Origin: Spirodela intermedia
Lineage: Eukaryota; Streptophyta; Magnoliopsida; Alismatales; Araceae
Direction of reading: 5' to 3'
Assembly (NCBI GenBank): GCA_902729315.2
Contig: LR746281.1
Coordinates: 3,036,501-3,100,500 of the forward strand
DNA length: 64,000 nt
In this document: in pieces, positions 23,401-37,176 of the stretch
Layout: each line of letters starts with the position of its first letter
How positions within the stretch are numbered: the stretch's first letter is position 1
Position numbers and translations under genes: made by a program
The notes under the pieces: model-generated
Told to the model about the DNA's origin: nothing
Database searches by the model: none
What the model saw: only the letters and a program-made list of their open reading frames with translations

Positions 23401-26400
23401 TCAGAGGAAGCTCGACTTTAGACTTCATGTATCCTGCCTATGTTAAATGTGTGAGATTTAACTGTTAACTAGCGAATAGTTGAGATCGTAGTTTAGATGT
23501 GGACAGTTTTATTAAGATGTTTCTGAAAATTGTTGGGAAGGAGTTATGTCTATGGATGAAACATTCCCATTAGAGCACCCATGGTATTTCTGTATTAAAA
23601 TCTAATTGAGACCTTCATGGTGAACCTTGTCCTTTTGTAAAATTTACCTGACAAGGTTTGTGTCCTGAGCTCTATCTGAAATGCAAACCTGCTTGGTTGG
23701 GCTTTCATTGCAGGGTATAACCTGGCCTCATGAGGTCAGAGGAATATGCAAAAACCAGTTTATTAGGAAATAGAGAGAGAAAAAGAGATAATGTTCAAGA
23801 GAAGGAGGGATAATTAGAGTGACAGGGAAAAGGAAAATAGAGAGATAAAAGAGGGGGGCAGCATTAGGGAAGGTGGAAAAGGATATGCTAGAAGAAGGCA
23901 GTCCTATTTCATGGGATGATGCTTGTGAAATCAAATCCCTTGTGGCTGTAATATGCTATTGTTAACTGGAGGGTTTGACCGGCAGTGCTTGCAGCATCTT
24001 GCAGTGGTAGGAATCATCGAGTGCCCCCCTTTTTCCTTCTCTGTACCTCTGGTGTAAAGAAGATGAAACGTGAAAATTGAACAGCTTAAGCTTGGTGGGA
24101 CTATTCCACTGGTTAAATTTTGAAGACCATTAAACAGTTATTTTAAATTATGATGCCCTTGTGAGACAAAAGTACTGAAAACCTCTTTCCTTTCAAAGTT
24201 TTAGCCAAAAATGCTCTCAAATACTAAAAACTAGTCTCTGCACTTCGGCCATCCCGGGGTCGTCCGTTTTCAAATTCGTGCCTGTATGGTTAAAGAACTC
24301 TATTGTGAAATTTATCCGTATATTCAGGAGTAAAATTAATCTGTGCTTTATCTACATTCGTGATGCAGATCACCGACTTGCCATTTTCGTTGTATTCAAC
24401 TTTCGTGATTGAGGCTCGTCACGGTTTCAATAAAGTACGTTGTCCACCTCTTTAATTCTTATGTTTTTCTGTCGTTATCTTCTTTCTATTTCTAGTCATC
24501 TCAACTTATAAGCATACTGAACTGCTTTCTCACCTTTTCTATTTTCCTAGCAAACGGTATGGCTATTTTTCAGAGATATTTTCAAAGGAATTCTGTTATC
24601 ATTAGTATTTGGTCCTCCAATTGTCGCTGCAATTATTTATATAGTACAGGTATTAAATCTTCCATTGCTACTATATATCTGAAGATTTTACAATTTTTTT
24701 TTAGCATTTTGACATGGTTAGATGAAATCTATGTGATTCCAGATGTTTCTTGTGCTTCTTTATGTGTCATAAATACTCACATTTTGTGTGAATGTACTAA
24801 TTTTCATCTCTTTTCCTGACCCATCTGTCCTTAGAAAGGAGGCCCTTATCTGGCGATCTACCTATGGAGCTTTATGTTTCTTCTGTCTCTCTTGATGATG
24901 ACAATATATCCAATCTTAATCGCTCCATTGTTCAATAAGTTTACCCCTGTAAGTGCTTTTACTAAGTTGATAACCTCTTAGCTTTTTATGAGGTATAAAA
25001 GTAGTTTTAATTTTATTGATGCTTGTTTCTTTGAATGACATTTGCAGCATTGTGGCACTTTTCTATGTTGTTTGCTTGCTATATTTCATCTGATGTTATT
25101 TATTTCTCTTGTTCGTCTATATCAACTACAACGCTGGAATGTTGAGACAGCTTCCTGAAGGAACCCTGAGAGAGAAGATTGAAAAGTTAGCATCCTCTTT
25201 AAGTTTTCCTCTTAAGAAGCTTTTTGTTGTTGATGGATCTACGAGATCAAGTCACAGCAATGTGAGTATGCAGTCCTTCACTCTGCCTTACTTTCCCTTT
25301 CATTCCCTTTTGTATCGTCTTTCTATGAATTATAATTTCATCTGGTGGGGATTCTTACGTCTGTAGTTTGACAATTTTTTATTGATTAGTATTTAATGTT
25401 TTATTAAATTAACATAATATTTTTCTACACCTGACCATTTAGTCATTACCGTAAGGATAATTGAAAGGTGCTAATCTGAATGAAATTTATTCTTCTTGCA
25501 TGTGAATAGTTGATACAAAGTTTGTGCTCCCCTTATGGAGCCTTGCCTTTGTGGATTCATTGTTGTTGCTTGCCAATTATGAGTTGGGCGCTTTAACCAT
25601 TCAGCCATGGATGCTTAACAGGGATGATCGTACATCGTGAATTTTTGATTAAAGCGTTTGCATGAAATGCATGGCGTGTAAACTACTTTGTTCTTGTGGC
25701 TACATATTTTGGACGATCTGCTTGCATATCACTTCTTTTTTTCTTTCAATTTTTTGATTTCCCCTTGGCCTTTTCTTTATCAATACATTCCACACTACTG
25801 AGCCCGACTCAGTGAAACCAAGGAACGAAATCAGATCAAAGATGTTCGTTTGACTCGTGTGGTTTGCAGTTTTTGGGATATTTTTTGATAATAATAATGA
25901 TTGATTTATAACTTCTCATCAACGGTCAAGAGATAATAAGATTTCAAGCAAACTCTGATGGAAACAACACTATTTAAACCCACTCCTCGTCATTTCACCC
26001 AATCCCCACTAGCGTTCATTCAATTTGCAGCATCAGAAGATGGGGGCAGGTAATGGATGAGTCAGTGACTGGGGAGACTGAAGAGGTCTGTATAGTGGTG
26101 GTGAATTGTGAAGGTGGGGAAGAAGAGGGGAAGTTGAAACATGCAGCAGCACTACAAGAGTGGGCAGCGAGTGACCATGACAATAGTTGTGACATATAAA
26201 TTTCCTGTTCGTCCTCATTCCAAGTTGGCAGTGGAAGTGCAGATAATGATGCCACTGAGCTTTTGTTGCTGACGAATTGAATGTAATTTGCTCTAGAGAC
26301 GTCCATGCAACTCGTTAGGATTCGGTGTTAATCTCATGGGAATCTAGGCTTTTGCGACTCTGTTGTGGGGTGATTATTACTCTATTGAACTCCATTGTGG

Positions 26401-29400
26401 GGTGATCTACTTCATAGATCCTTGTGAAGATGAAGTTCGATAATTTTAGTAACTGATCCAAGTTTCATCTGTCATGATTTTGAACAGGTCTTTAGACCCT
26501 TATGAAGGAATGTTGTGTATGTACAGCAGAAAACTATCGAAAAAACTAATTTTACCTTTTACATACTCCCCTAAGGTTTAATGATGGCTATGAAGTAGTG
26601 CTTTTAAAGATGTTAAAGTAATATTTTTATCATTTTTCCTATTTCTTCTGTTTGAATAGTTCATGATAAAAATTCTAAGATGAAGGTATTAAAAGAACAT
26701 TTTAATCATTTTCCCCAGCTTTGTGCTTGAATAATTCGTGATAACTAATCTAAGTGAAGCTACTGGATGACTATGTGAAATTATACATTGTAAGTATTGG
26801 GTGAGCTTTAAGTATCAACTTTGGTATATGTTGTATCCAATTCCTGATTCGAGAAGAGTAAGAAATAGGAGCGAAGTCCAGTTCCAAAATCAGTTGTATA
26901 CTTAGAAACTTATGATGGATCGTAAGGGTGCTGAGTTGTTGTTCACAATTCCCAGACGCTTGTAATTTCCCCAGCTAAAGCTGAAACCCTTCATTTTTTT
27001 TTTATTTTGCTTCCATAACCATAATTTAGTGGTCAGCATTGCAATCGTAGGAAGTGCCATAGTAATTCTGTCGTTATCCTCGTTTAATCCTTGTTTTTTC
27101 TAATTGTTTTAGAGAACTTGGGTGTGTGTAAAGAAATGCCTTTGCTAATATAAATTTAATGCAAAAAAGTTCTTGTTTGTGGACCGCTATTGGCATAATC
27201 ATAAATGAAGATGCTGAGGTAGCTAAAGGTGGATGCAGAAGTTACGTTATTTCAGTTTTGGCCTGGCAGTTCATTTCATGAGTAATGCATTGATATGGCT
27301 CATGAGATACCACTAAAATTATATCAACGTATGCGTATTCACATGACATGTGACAACAGATTGGCATGAGGGGGAAAACAAATTGAATTTAGAATAATCT
27401 TCCTTAGAGCATAGGAACGCTAAATGTATTTTTTTTATAAATAATATCTGAACTGAGCCAGACATTTCTAAATCTGAGAATCGAGTGTACCAGACTGAGC
27501 ATGCTGTGAACACACGGAAGAGAATTCATTCATTTGTTTTAAAGTAGGGAGCCTAATTCGTAAGCTTGCTTGTTCTTCGATGAGTTAAGATTTGGAAACC
27601 AGGAATTGGCCTCGTTTTGTATGGATACTCGAATCAGAAATAGTATTCATGTTGGATAGCTTGTCTAACAAGTATGGCACGTGGTTGAAAGTGCATTGTC
27701 AACTCTTCTTGTGAAGTCTGATAAATCTGGCAATGATGCATGCCATAGGCTAACTCGCATATGTGCACACAATGAACAGAAGTATTGATGTCAGGTATCT
27801 TTGGATTACAGTGTCTGTTCAAGAAGAGCACACCTACCCCTTATGGTGGTGATGAACACCGCATACTAATAGGAAACGGGCTTAGCAATAGCTTTCCTTT
27901 CAGGGATTAATGTTAAAGAATGTAACGTTGTATCCTGATAACATATTTGAAAGTTTTGGTGCTTATTGGATACAACAATGGGGTTATAGTGATGGCCATG
28001 CTGTTTTCTGTGCTTCCACCGTTTCAACCATATTCTTTGAAGAAAATAGGAGTTGGCAACTAGGCATCTGATGATTACTTGGCGTATTCATCTGATGTTC
28101 AGTATTTTGTTACCCAAAATATTTTTGGTTTTAGAGAAAAATATAATGAGTTTGGGACGGCCACTTTGTGAGAAATATCACCATGTGCATCAGACGCATT
28201 GGCCAACAGATTTCTATCTATTTATCTTTTTACCTTGACAAAGAGTAGGTTTGGAAACAAAAAACCCCCCAATGAAAAATAGCAGTGTTCGTAGCGCAAT
28301 TACGGCTGCCATGTTTATCATTTCTGTTATTGTCATTCCGGTTCTCTTTAATGATGTTCATGTGGTTCACTTTTTTAAGTTATATTTCTTATTTTTTGGC
28401 AGGCTTACATGTATGGATTCTTCAAGAACAAGCGTATTGTTCTTTATGACACACTGATCCAACAGGTACACAGTATTTCAATAGATCCGTAGGTACTTAC
28501 AGACAGTGGTAATTATACTCTCTGTGAGTCTGAGGTTGATTCCTGTGTTCATTACAAAACTATGTTGATTCTTTTCTTGTAAAATTCTGGCTTGTCCAGA
28601 TTTTGCATATGCTTATGTAATCCTATTACACCTAAAAGAGAGCGCATGTAAATCAGTGTACAGTTTACATCTTTCATAAAAGTTGAAAGCATTTAAAGTG
28701 GGCTCGTATAGCTAACTAGAAATTTTTGCAGTGCGCAAACGAGGATGAGATTGTTGCTGTTATAGCTCATGAACTTGGGCATTGGAAGCTCAATCACACG
28801 ATGTATTCATTCATTGCTGTCCAGGTATGATAATTTCGAAGAAATCTTATCTGTGGATCTCGAATCTCCGGATAAGAGATCTTAAAATTTTCTGTGTTGT
28901 GCATTTTCTTGCAATTATGAACTGTGTACGCCAAAGATGCTTCCTGATATGATCTTAGAGACTTCATCCATTTATGCTGCAATGGACAAACCAAAAAAAA
29001 TACTTCAGAGATTTAATTGTCCGTGTTAACTGCGACAAATGATATAATTTTTTATATTTTATCTCAGGTTCTTTCATTTCTGCAATTCGGAGGCTACACT
29101 CTTGTGAGGAATTCAAAGGATCTATTTCGCAGTTTTGGTTTTGACACACAACCTGTGCTCATTGGTCTGATGATATTTCAGGTATTTTGTTCAACTGTTT
29201 CACTAATTTCAATGCATCAGTTGTCCAAGTCCCCACAGCTTGTTTTCTAGATCGCTGTTGGTCTAGAAAGTTATCAATTTTCTGTCAGTGATTTGCATTC
29301 TTCACTAGCATACTCGATGTATCTTGTCACTGAAAATATTACTCACGAATTTTATTCCAATGTTGACTCTTAGTCGTGTTGACCAAAATAGTTCCAGGAA

Positions 29401-31056
29401 CTGGGGTTTGTTCCTTCAGGTCCTTTTGATGAAGCGTTATTGGCTAAGTGGTTATGAATCTGACCATTGCGGAAAATATCAGACCAAGATTGTTTAGGAA
29501 ACTACCCGTGCTAACTGTAGCAGATTGTGCCTAAAGAAAGCTCTCTAAACAACTGTTCCTGTAATCAGTTTCTCTGTTGAAGATTTCTTAGGGGTTGGCC
29601 ACCTTAGTTGCGACATCCATGCACTCAGAGGCTTGGGTTACCTGATAGTTTTAACTAGCTGTTCAGCTGGACAAGCACTGAAGATATCTTCTCCACCAAT
29701 GAGGCTTTAACTTGTCTGATATTGGGCTATTATTTGCATCATCTATAAACCTCTCCAAACCAAAATATGGTTCGCAAGTTCTCCCTGACATACCCTCAAT
29801 TGTGTTCTCATTTGCAGCATACTGTTATACCTCTCCAGCATATTGTAAGTTTTGGGCTTAATCTTATCAGCCGCGCTTTTGAATTCCAGGTAGAGATGCT
29901 CAAGTTGTCCGCTCCAATTTCTCTGAAATTTTTCACTTTTTTTAGGGCTCTGCGCAACCATTTCAGACCAGATTTCAAACCCTTTCTGTTTCTCATGGTG
30001 GTATACAGGCTGATGCTTTTGGAAAGAAGCTCGGTTTTGCTGCATCTCTTCGTGCAGCTCTTGTGAAGTTGCAGGTGAGTTAACTTAATATGTCGGACTC
30101 TGCTGACTGTAAGTCGGGCACTTCCAGTTAGGGTTATGAAAAGTCAAATGCTTTCAGTTGTTCATGAGAGGAGCTATATATAATTTTTTCCTCAGCACAG
30201 GCGTTTTTATTTGGTTTAATTTTTCATATAATTTTATTTTCTCATGGGTTCGCTTTCTCCTGATTCATCTCTATGTTTTAATCTCTCATCCTCTCACTGA
30301 CTACATCGGATTTAAGTCCAACGTTGACTAGGGACCCGGTCAGAGGCTTGAAATCCGCTTTCAAGAGGGGAAAAAAAAGTAAATAATAAAAGTCAACTAC
30401 AGAATTAGACATTATTGTACCAACTATTAAGTAATTCAATTATATTTTAAGTCAAAATCTGCATTTTATTAGCAAAGTCAAACATATATTCCCCATTTTT
30501 GAGCTGCGTTATGTCCTTTCCTGGATCATTCCCAATTTCTCATCGAATCATTGGGGTTGGGGGAGGGCGTATCACCTCCCCAAGCCTTCATGGAAACAAG
30601 CTCTGATGGAGCATCATCCATCACATGCCCTCCAATCGCCAATCCTGATGAGATAACACGGATGATTTCCTTCCATTTCTCACAGTTAAGGAAGACAAAT
30701 GAACAGTCCACAGCTTTAGTCTACCTTGCCTCTTATCATAATTTGGCATGTTTAATTTTTTATTTTTTACCTCTGATCAATGTCTGGGGACTTAATATTT
30801 CCTTCCTCTTTGAAAAAAAACCCATCATGCTTGCTTTGCGTCTTATATATCACATGGGCTGGGAACCAAGGGGCAACGATTTTGAGCAGTAATTGTTACA
30901 CTGGTCATCTAAAATCGGTGGGGGGTTCTTTCTGTGCAGGAGGAGAACCTGTCGGCTATGAACACCGATCCATGGTACTCGGCCTATCATTACTCACATC
31001 CCCCACTGGTGGAGAGGCTGGCAGCTCTCGATGAACTTGATAAGAAGACAGATTAG
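20467..31056 (+). CDS. STE24: CAAX prenyl protease 1 (STE24/FACE1 zinc metalloprotease)
   Basis: Fourteen exons: 20467-20497, 21958-22105, 22374-22458, 22530-22625, 24369-24434, 24551-24649, 24835-24948, 25151-25261, 28403-28465, 28732-28824, 29068-29181, 29818-29889, 30009-30074, 30940-31056. All borders are GT-AG and in phase; total 1275 nt, 424 aa, the plant family's usual length. It is an ER multi-pass membrane enzyme that removes the aaX tripeptide after prenylation of CAAX proteins. Visible motifs: FETYLDIRQ and SRAYSLDK near the N-terminus, hydrophobic spans, VVDGSTRSSHSN, then HELGH at residues 284-288 (zinc ligands plus catalytic Glu), and the third ligand E362 in AFEFQADAF. The C-terminus is YHYSHPPLVERL then KKTD. 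The start MAFPYLEAVLG fits the family. No damage was seen, so it should be functional. Introns 4 and 8 (1743 and 3141 bp) are the longest. Confidence 0.96.
25572..25614 (-). pseudogene. Partial plastid trnI-CAU in STE24 intron 8 (nuclear plastid DNA)
   Basis: The minus strand reads gcatccatggctgaatgg followed by ttaaagcgcccaactcataa and ttggc, matching from memory the first 43 nt of chloroplast tRNA-Ile(CAU): acceptor 5' strand, D arm and anticodon stem-loop with CAT. After that the match stops: no variable loop, T arm or 3' acceptor strand can be found, so it cannot fold as a tRNA. It is best explained as a small plastid-to-nucleus insertion (NUPT). The flanks may also be plastid-derived but I cannot verify that. 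Confidence 0.75.
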
Positions 31057-31243
31057 ACTGAAATGCCGCTGGAGTTGGTTGTCCCTTGGGCTTTGTAACT
31101 TGGAAGGATAGCGAAGCTGCTGGGCTCTTGCATCTCCAACCGGGAGTGTACAGAACCAACTGCTAGTCTCTCCATTTTGGTCAATTTCTCTCTGTCAGTT
31201 AGACCTTGGTTGGATGTGATCAGGTTGATGGGGTCTCTTCCAT
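31057..31243 (+). other. STE24 3' UTR and downstream sequence
   Basis: Non-coding stretch between the STE24 stop and the minisatellite. A clear polyadenylation signal was not identified, so the transcript may end here or within the repeat array. Confidence 0.5.
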
Positions 31244-31552
31244 GTGGATTTTTCTCACAAGTTATGATATGATCATGACTGCAATTTTTTGTGGGTTTTT
31301 CTCACAAGTTATTTTATAATCATGACTGCAAAATTTTGTGGGTTTTTCTCATAAGCTATGATACGATCATGACTGCAAAATTTTGTCGGTTTTTCTCACA
31401 AGTAATGATATGATCATAACTGCAAAATTTCGTAGGTTTTTCTCATGAACTAATATGATCATGACTGTAAAATTTTGTGCATTTTTCTCACAGGCTATGA
31501 TATGATCCTTACTATGAAATTTGTGGGTTTTTCTCACAAGCTATGATGTGAT
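31244..31552. repeat. Minisatellite, left block (about seven units, period about 46 bp)
   Basis: Units carry gtgggtttttctcacaag, then ctatgatatgatcatgactg, then caaaattt. About seven copies differ by a few substitutions each. The same monomer resumes at 43414, after the nested retrotransposons. The monomer contains the palindrome atgatcat. Confidence 0.93.
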
Positions 31553-31852
31553 TGTCACTAGATGTGCAGGCCCTTGATCTCCTCCTAGCTCCTCCCGTCT
31601 GTCCTATCTCATGCACGAAAGATACACAATAGGGAGGAATGTTGAGACCTTAGACTTGTATTCATTTCAAGGGCTTACACATTGGTAGGTATTTATATCA
31701 AGCAGCTATAATAAGACGGGAGAGAGAGAACCAGATTGGTTTAGACTAGACCAGTTTACTCTACAACCTTATTATGAGATACAATGAATAGAAAAATAAA
31801 AGGACTAGAAATTATAAAAGGAAAAATAGAGATTATTAACTTCTTTTTAACA
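31553..31852 (-). repeat. Left LTR (3' LTR) of the minus-strand copia element
   Basis: Begins TGTCACTAGATGTGCAGG and ends TTTTTAACA. It is homologous to 43080-43413: shared blocks include tcatttcaaggg, aagacgggaga, and ggactagaaatt followed by aaaaggaaaaata. The next bases, ctctccctaaa, read on the minus strand as a purine-rich tract just before the LTR, so this is the 3' LTR. The two LTRs differ by many substitutions and indels, so the insertion is old. Confidence 0.88.
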
Positions 31853-34800
31853 CTCTCCCTAAAGCTGATGAATGTATGTTGTCTATTCCTAGTTTAGAGA
31901 TGAGATAATAGATGTTGCTATGTAATTCTTTTGTGAATATATTTGTAATTTGATGAGTCATAGGCACATATGTAGTACAGATTTACTCTTTTTTTTTTTT
32001 TTTTATGAAGTTACTTATGTTTGGTTTTGTCATGTTGAATATGGTTGTGAGCAATACTAATGGCCAATTTATTATCACAATAAAACTTCATTTAATCATT
32101 TATCTTGATCTTCAAATGCTTCAAGATGATATTGACTCATAACATCTTACAAATACCTGGTTCATAGCACAAAATTCAACTTCTGTACTTGATTTAGATG
32201 CAGTATTTTGTTTTTTGCTACTCTAAGTAATAAGATTTCCTCCAAGGAATATAGAATATCCAGATGTTGATCATCGATCCACAACAGATCCAACATAATC
32301 AAAATCTGTGTATACTTAAAGTATTAGATGATCATGTTTCTTGAATAAAATTCATTTTCTTGGTGTTCCCTTTAGATAACGTAAAACACACTATTGCTTG
32401 AAAAGCTTTGAAATGCGTATGAATTGGTGAATTACTGTGTAATTGTTGATGCATAAGTTATGTCTGGTTGTGTATGTGATAAGTAGATCAATTTACCTAC
32501 CAATCATTGATACATCTTTTTATCCACATCAATTGTCTTCCTCATCTACACTTAGCTTCAAATTAAAATCAATTGAAGAGCTAGCTGGTTAGCAAGCTGT
32601 TTTATCACATATTTTGTTGAGACAGGAAAAAAGAATTCTTGAATTAACTTCCATACCAACTAACAAGCCAGTTAATTCTTGGGTTAGCACTTAGATTTCA
32701 ATTTTTTGAGATAAACATTGAGTGAGAAGCTTTTTTTTCTATATCATCATTTTCAATTATTATTATATCATCAACATATATTATTAGGATCATGACTCCC
32801 CCTAAAGATAGATGTTTGATAAATCAAGTGTGATCACTTTGACTTTGTTTATATTCTATCTTGAGCATAACCATCATAAATATATCAAATCAAGCCCCAA
32901 GAGATTGTTTCAATCTATAAAATGCTTTCTTCAATTTACACACCATATTAGTATCTAAGTTCTTCTCATATCCATGTGATACTTCCATATAAAAATTTTC
33001 TTCTAATTCTTCATGTAAAAATAATTTTTTAATATCAAATTTCTAAATATCTCAATCAAAGGTAATTGTTAATGGTCTTGATTTTATTCATTTTTGTTAC
33101 TAGTGTAAAAGTTTCAAGGTAATTAACTCTATAAGTTTGTGTGTATCTTTTATCAACTTAGACTTTGTGTCTTTCTACAGATTCATTTGCATGATAATTG
33201 TATAGACCTATTTGAAACCAAACACTTTCTTCCATATTAGTAGATAGACAAGCTAGTGAGTATCATTTTTTTTCATAGTCTTCATCTCCTCATTCGTAAC
33301 TTGTCTCCACTTCTCACAGGTTAAAGATTTTTTTAAAAAGTTAGGATTGAGATAGAATTTTGGTTAAATACGAATGTCGTGTGTGAATGTGATGATACGT
33401 CATAGAATAAAAAAAGTGTCATAAGATATAACAGTTTTTTAGAACATTTTCTTACCCCTCTTCAAAGGGTGATAAGTAGGTCCTCATCAATAAGTAAGGT
33501 GCTGGTGTGAGATGTCTCATTTGACTTATTCTGAGATGAATCTTGAACATGTGTCAATTCTAAAGCATTTTCTTTCTTGGTGGCATCATGTTCAAGGAGT
33601 TAGTAAAACCCACTAGCATAATTTTTAATAGAATACTAATTTTGAATATGAAGTCAAGATTATTTTCTTACACTTGTCCAATGGATATGAATATGTCTAG
33701 AAGACTTGATCTAAGGATGTCTCTAATCTACAACAATCATTATTAATAATATCATAATTAGCTTTTAATAAAAAATACAATTTAATGAAACAATAAAATG
33801 AAAGACTCTTATCCCCACCAAGACAAAAAGTCTATTTAGTGACCCTTGTAGTATACCTTATGTAATTCTTAACATCTCTTGAGATGACTAAAACCATAAT
33901 AACCAAGTTAGACAAAGAATATAATTTTAGATGGAGACAATGTGTAATAAATTACAGTAGTAAGGACTGTCTTCTTACTCATAGTGTCATTCATATGGGG
34001 GCTCAGATCTACAACTTCAATGTTATTTATACCCACCAATGAAACCGCACCATCTATATCTACACCTCCCTAACATTATTCCTCACCTACAAAAGTCATC
34101 AGAATTTGATGGTAGGCTGTCTTGTTGACAAATCAGCATGAATGGAGGAAGTGTAGAAGAGGTTGTCAAGCTTCAAGAGAAAGTGGCAATGTCTCCCATC
34201 TTGGATCAAATATATGCTTTGACATCTCTCATTCCTTTCCTTTTAGAAGAATGTAGAGAACTTTTTCTCCCCATCTCAAAGCACACCACATCTTGATGAT
34301 AAAAACGTTATATCCAAAATTGACTAGTGTAGGTCGAAAATTTCCCATGATACAAGGTAGAGAGAATGATGGGAGCAAGAGGTTTTGGGCAGGTCTACAT
34401 TGAACAAATGGTGGCTGGTGAGTCTCAAGGCAATGGGCTCAATACCTTTAGAGTTAAATTTCAATCTCCCATTGCCCCTGCTCAAAAGAAATCTTTAAAT
34501 ATTAATGTTTCATGGCATATCTTTCTTTTTCCTCTTTTGGGTTCTTCATTAAGAATAGGTTCAATAATAGGTAGTTTGATTGGAACAAATTTGAAGTTTG
34601 ATAATAAATCCTAGATAGGATGTAAAAAAATAAAATTATAGATCCTTTAAAGTTTGAATCTTCTCATGCTGATTTGATGTGTTATATGATTCTTTCTCAT
34701 TGAAGGTAGCATCTCTTGAAATAATATTTTTTTTATTTGACGATAATAGCAGCCATACTCTTTTTGTGTTTGGGAGTATTTATTGAGGTCCTTGTGACCT

Positions 34801-37176
34801 AAGGGCATCCACATGGAAAGAGGTCCCTCAAATCATTTGGGTAGAACAATCAAGACAACCTTCCTTAAGGCCTAGACCTTGACAAGGGGCAGTGAGCTGT
34901 TGGTGGCTAGAGCTTGAGGGACAATTGGAGTAGATGGTAGGGCAACTCTAATGTTGAGACTAGGAAACAATCGACCTTTCCTATACAAATACTCCTATTA
35001 AAGAACCCTAGACTCAAGGGGAATAGGAGGAACATCTAGAGAGTCTTGAAAATTGGCCTTCTTGAAGTAGCCATGCCCCTATTCCTCCTACCATTCTCGA
35101 GGGACATCACTTGTGAGTTGACTCCCTTGGTTATCTTCCCCTCTTAGTAGTCTTGAAGTTAGTGTATGTCTCATTTGGTGAACTAATTTTTGTAAGATGG
35201 TCTTACAATTCAAAGCTATCTTCTTATTTTATCATTTTAGTAAGAGACATTCTCTTTTTATCTTATCTCAATCCTTGGGTACCCATCAAAGTGGTATCAA
35301 AGCTCTAGTTGATATTTGCATGAGAGCAAAAGTCATTGGGGGAAGGCATAGAGGAAAAGGTCAAAAAAGTCCACCTCTAAATCTCTAGGATCAGGCGGGA
35401 AATCAAGAGGTTTGGAAGGAAATGCGATAACAATTGATTGCCATCACATGCACCTTGAGGGTCTACAGCACCAAATGACCTTAGGTTAAGGCCAAGCTAG
35501 CAAAGAAAAAGTTTTGACAACCTATGTGGAGAGTGGAATATGGGGGAGTCTAGTCATGGGCAGACTCTAGTGCTTCTAGGGGATCCAACAATAGAAAATA
35601 AAGTTCAACCTCATTTTCCACACCCCCTTATATTTGGATTGACCGGAAACCCTCATTCACATACTCTTGGCGATCCCAACCAAAATTGACAACAAGAGCT
35701 TTTGATCTTCGATGGTCATGACTTGGAGGGATGATTATTTTGCACATAAATTTATTTCAACATATATCACTTAATTGCAGCCAAAAAACTTGCTAAAGCC
35801 CCTGCCTCAGCATGGAATGGTGGGCTTTACATTGACTCAAATGAGTGGAATAACAAAGATCATTTCAATGTTGAGAAGATTTGAGATAGTTGATGCTAAC
35901 TCAATTCATATCTAATAAGGTAAACATCCTTTACTTGTGGTTTTGGAGCTTACTCATGAAGGAATCATGGATTAATACATCAAAGCATTCAAGTTGTTAT
36001 CCAGGGTACTTTACAACATCCTAAAGGACATATTGGAAGGGTCTTTCCTCAAAGGACTCCACAAGGACATCTAAATAGAAGCATGTGTCTTAAATCTAAT
36101 CAAATTAGAAGAAATGATACAAGCAACACAATAAATCGAGTTAAAAATCAATACATTTGTCAAATTGGGGGCTACAAGGAAGACATGAACCATCAAGACA
36201 ATGAAAATAGAAGGATCTAACCTTGACCTCATATGACCACATATATCGAAATTTAGAAGAGGCAAAGATAGAAGATCTCATGAGGCCTCTACTCTATCTC
36301 AAGCAAACAACTAACCCGACCAACGGAGCAACTAAAATTCAAGTCTATTGTCCCAAGGGCTTGTGCTATCACTACAATAAGAAGTTTTCACTTGGCCACC
36401 ACTACAAGAGGTAGTTGCACATCATGCTCACTTCCTCTAACATGGATTATTTATTAGAGACACTAGAGAAGAGTGAGGATAAGTCATTCACCATGACAAA
36501 AGAAGGAGAACTAGTTCATCTAGAGGTAACCTTACATTCTCTATCTAGAGAAGAACTTATCCGATCTCTTAATTCTGTAGAACTATTAATAGATGATTGA
36601 TTGTCATCTTGGTGGATACTGGGGCCACCCAGAATTTTATTAATCAATCTCTGGTCAAAGAACTCAACTTGCTAATAAAAAATACTAAGGACTTTCAAGT
36701 GATCACTAATATGCAAAAACAAGTGACCAACATACAAGCACCATAGGATCTCAGTCGACATACAAACCACCAAGATTTGTAAGGAATTTCTAATCTTACC
36801 CTTGGCAACCATGGACATGATCTTCAGACTCCGATGAATAAAGTCTTAAAAAAAAGTCAAGCTAGATTTAAGAGTTGGACATTATCCTTCCAAATGAGAA
36901 CCAAACAAGTGATCATGCATGCTAATTTTTTAAAAGTTCAAAGAATTCACACGCTCAAGGCACTCAAAAGAAGAGTCAATATGAGTGAAACAGCCATTGA
37001 AATCTATTAGTTAATGAATTATAAAGAGCTTAAGAGTTTTTTTAAATTTAGACTTACACTTAAAATATCACTAAATTTGAGTGAAAATAGAAGATGTCTC
37101 AAAATTAACCTTCCACAGTATTATGAGTTCCTCATGAGGACCATTACGAGTTCTTCATAGTGTCATTCAAGGTCTC

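Noticed and set aside
31244-31552. Minisatellite as a CRISPR array or centromeric satellite
   Set aside because: Units abut with no unique spacers, so not CRISPR; only about 17 units near active genes, far too few and too short for centromeric satellite.
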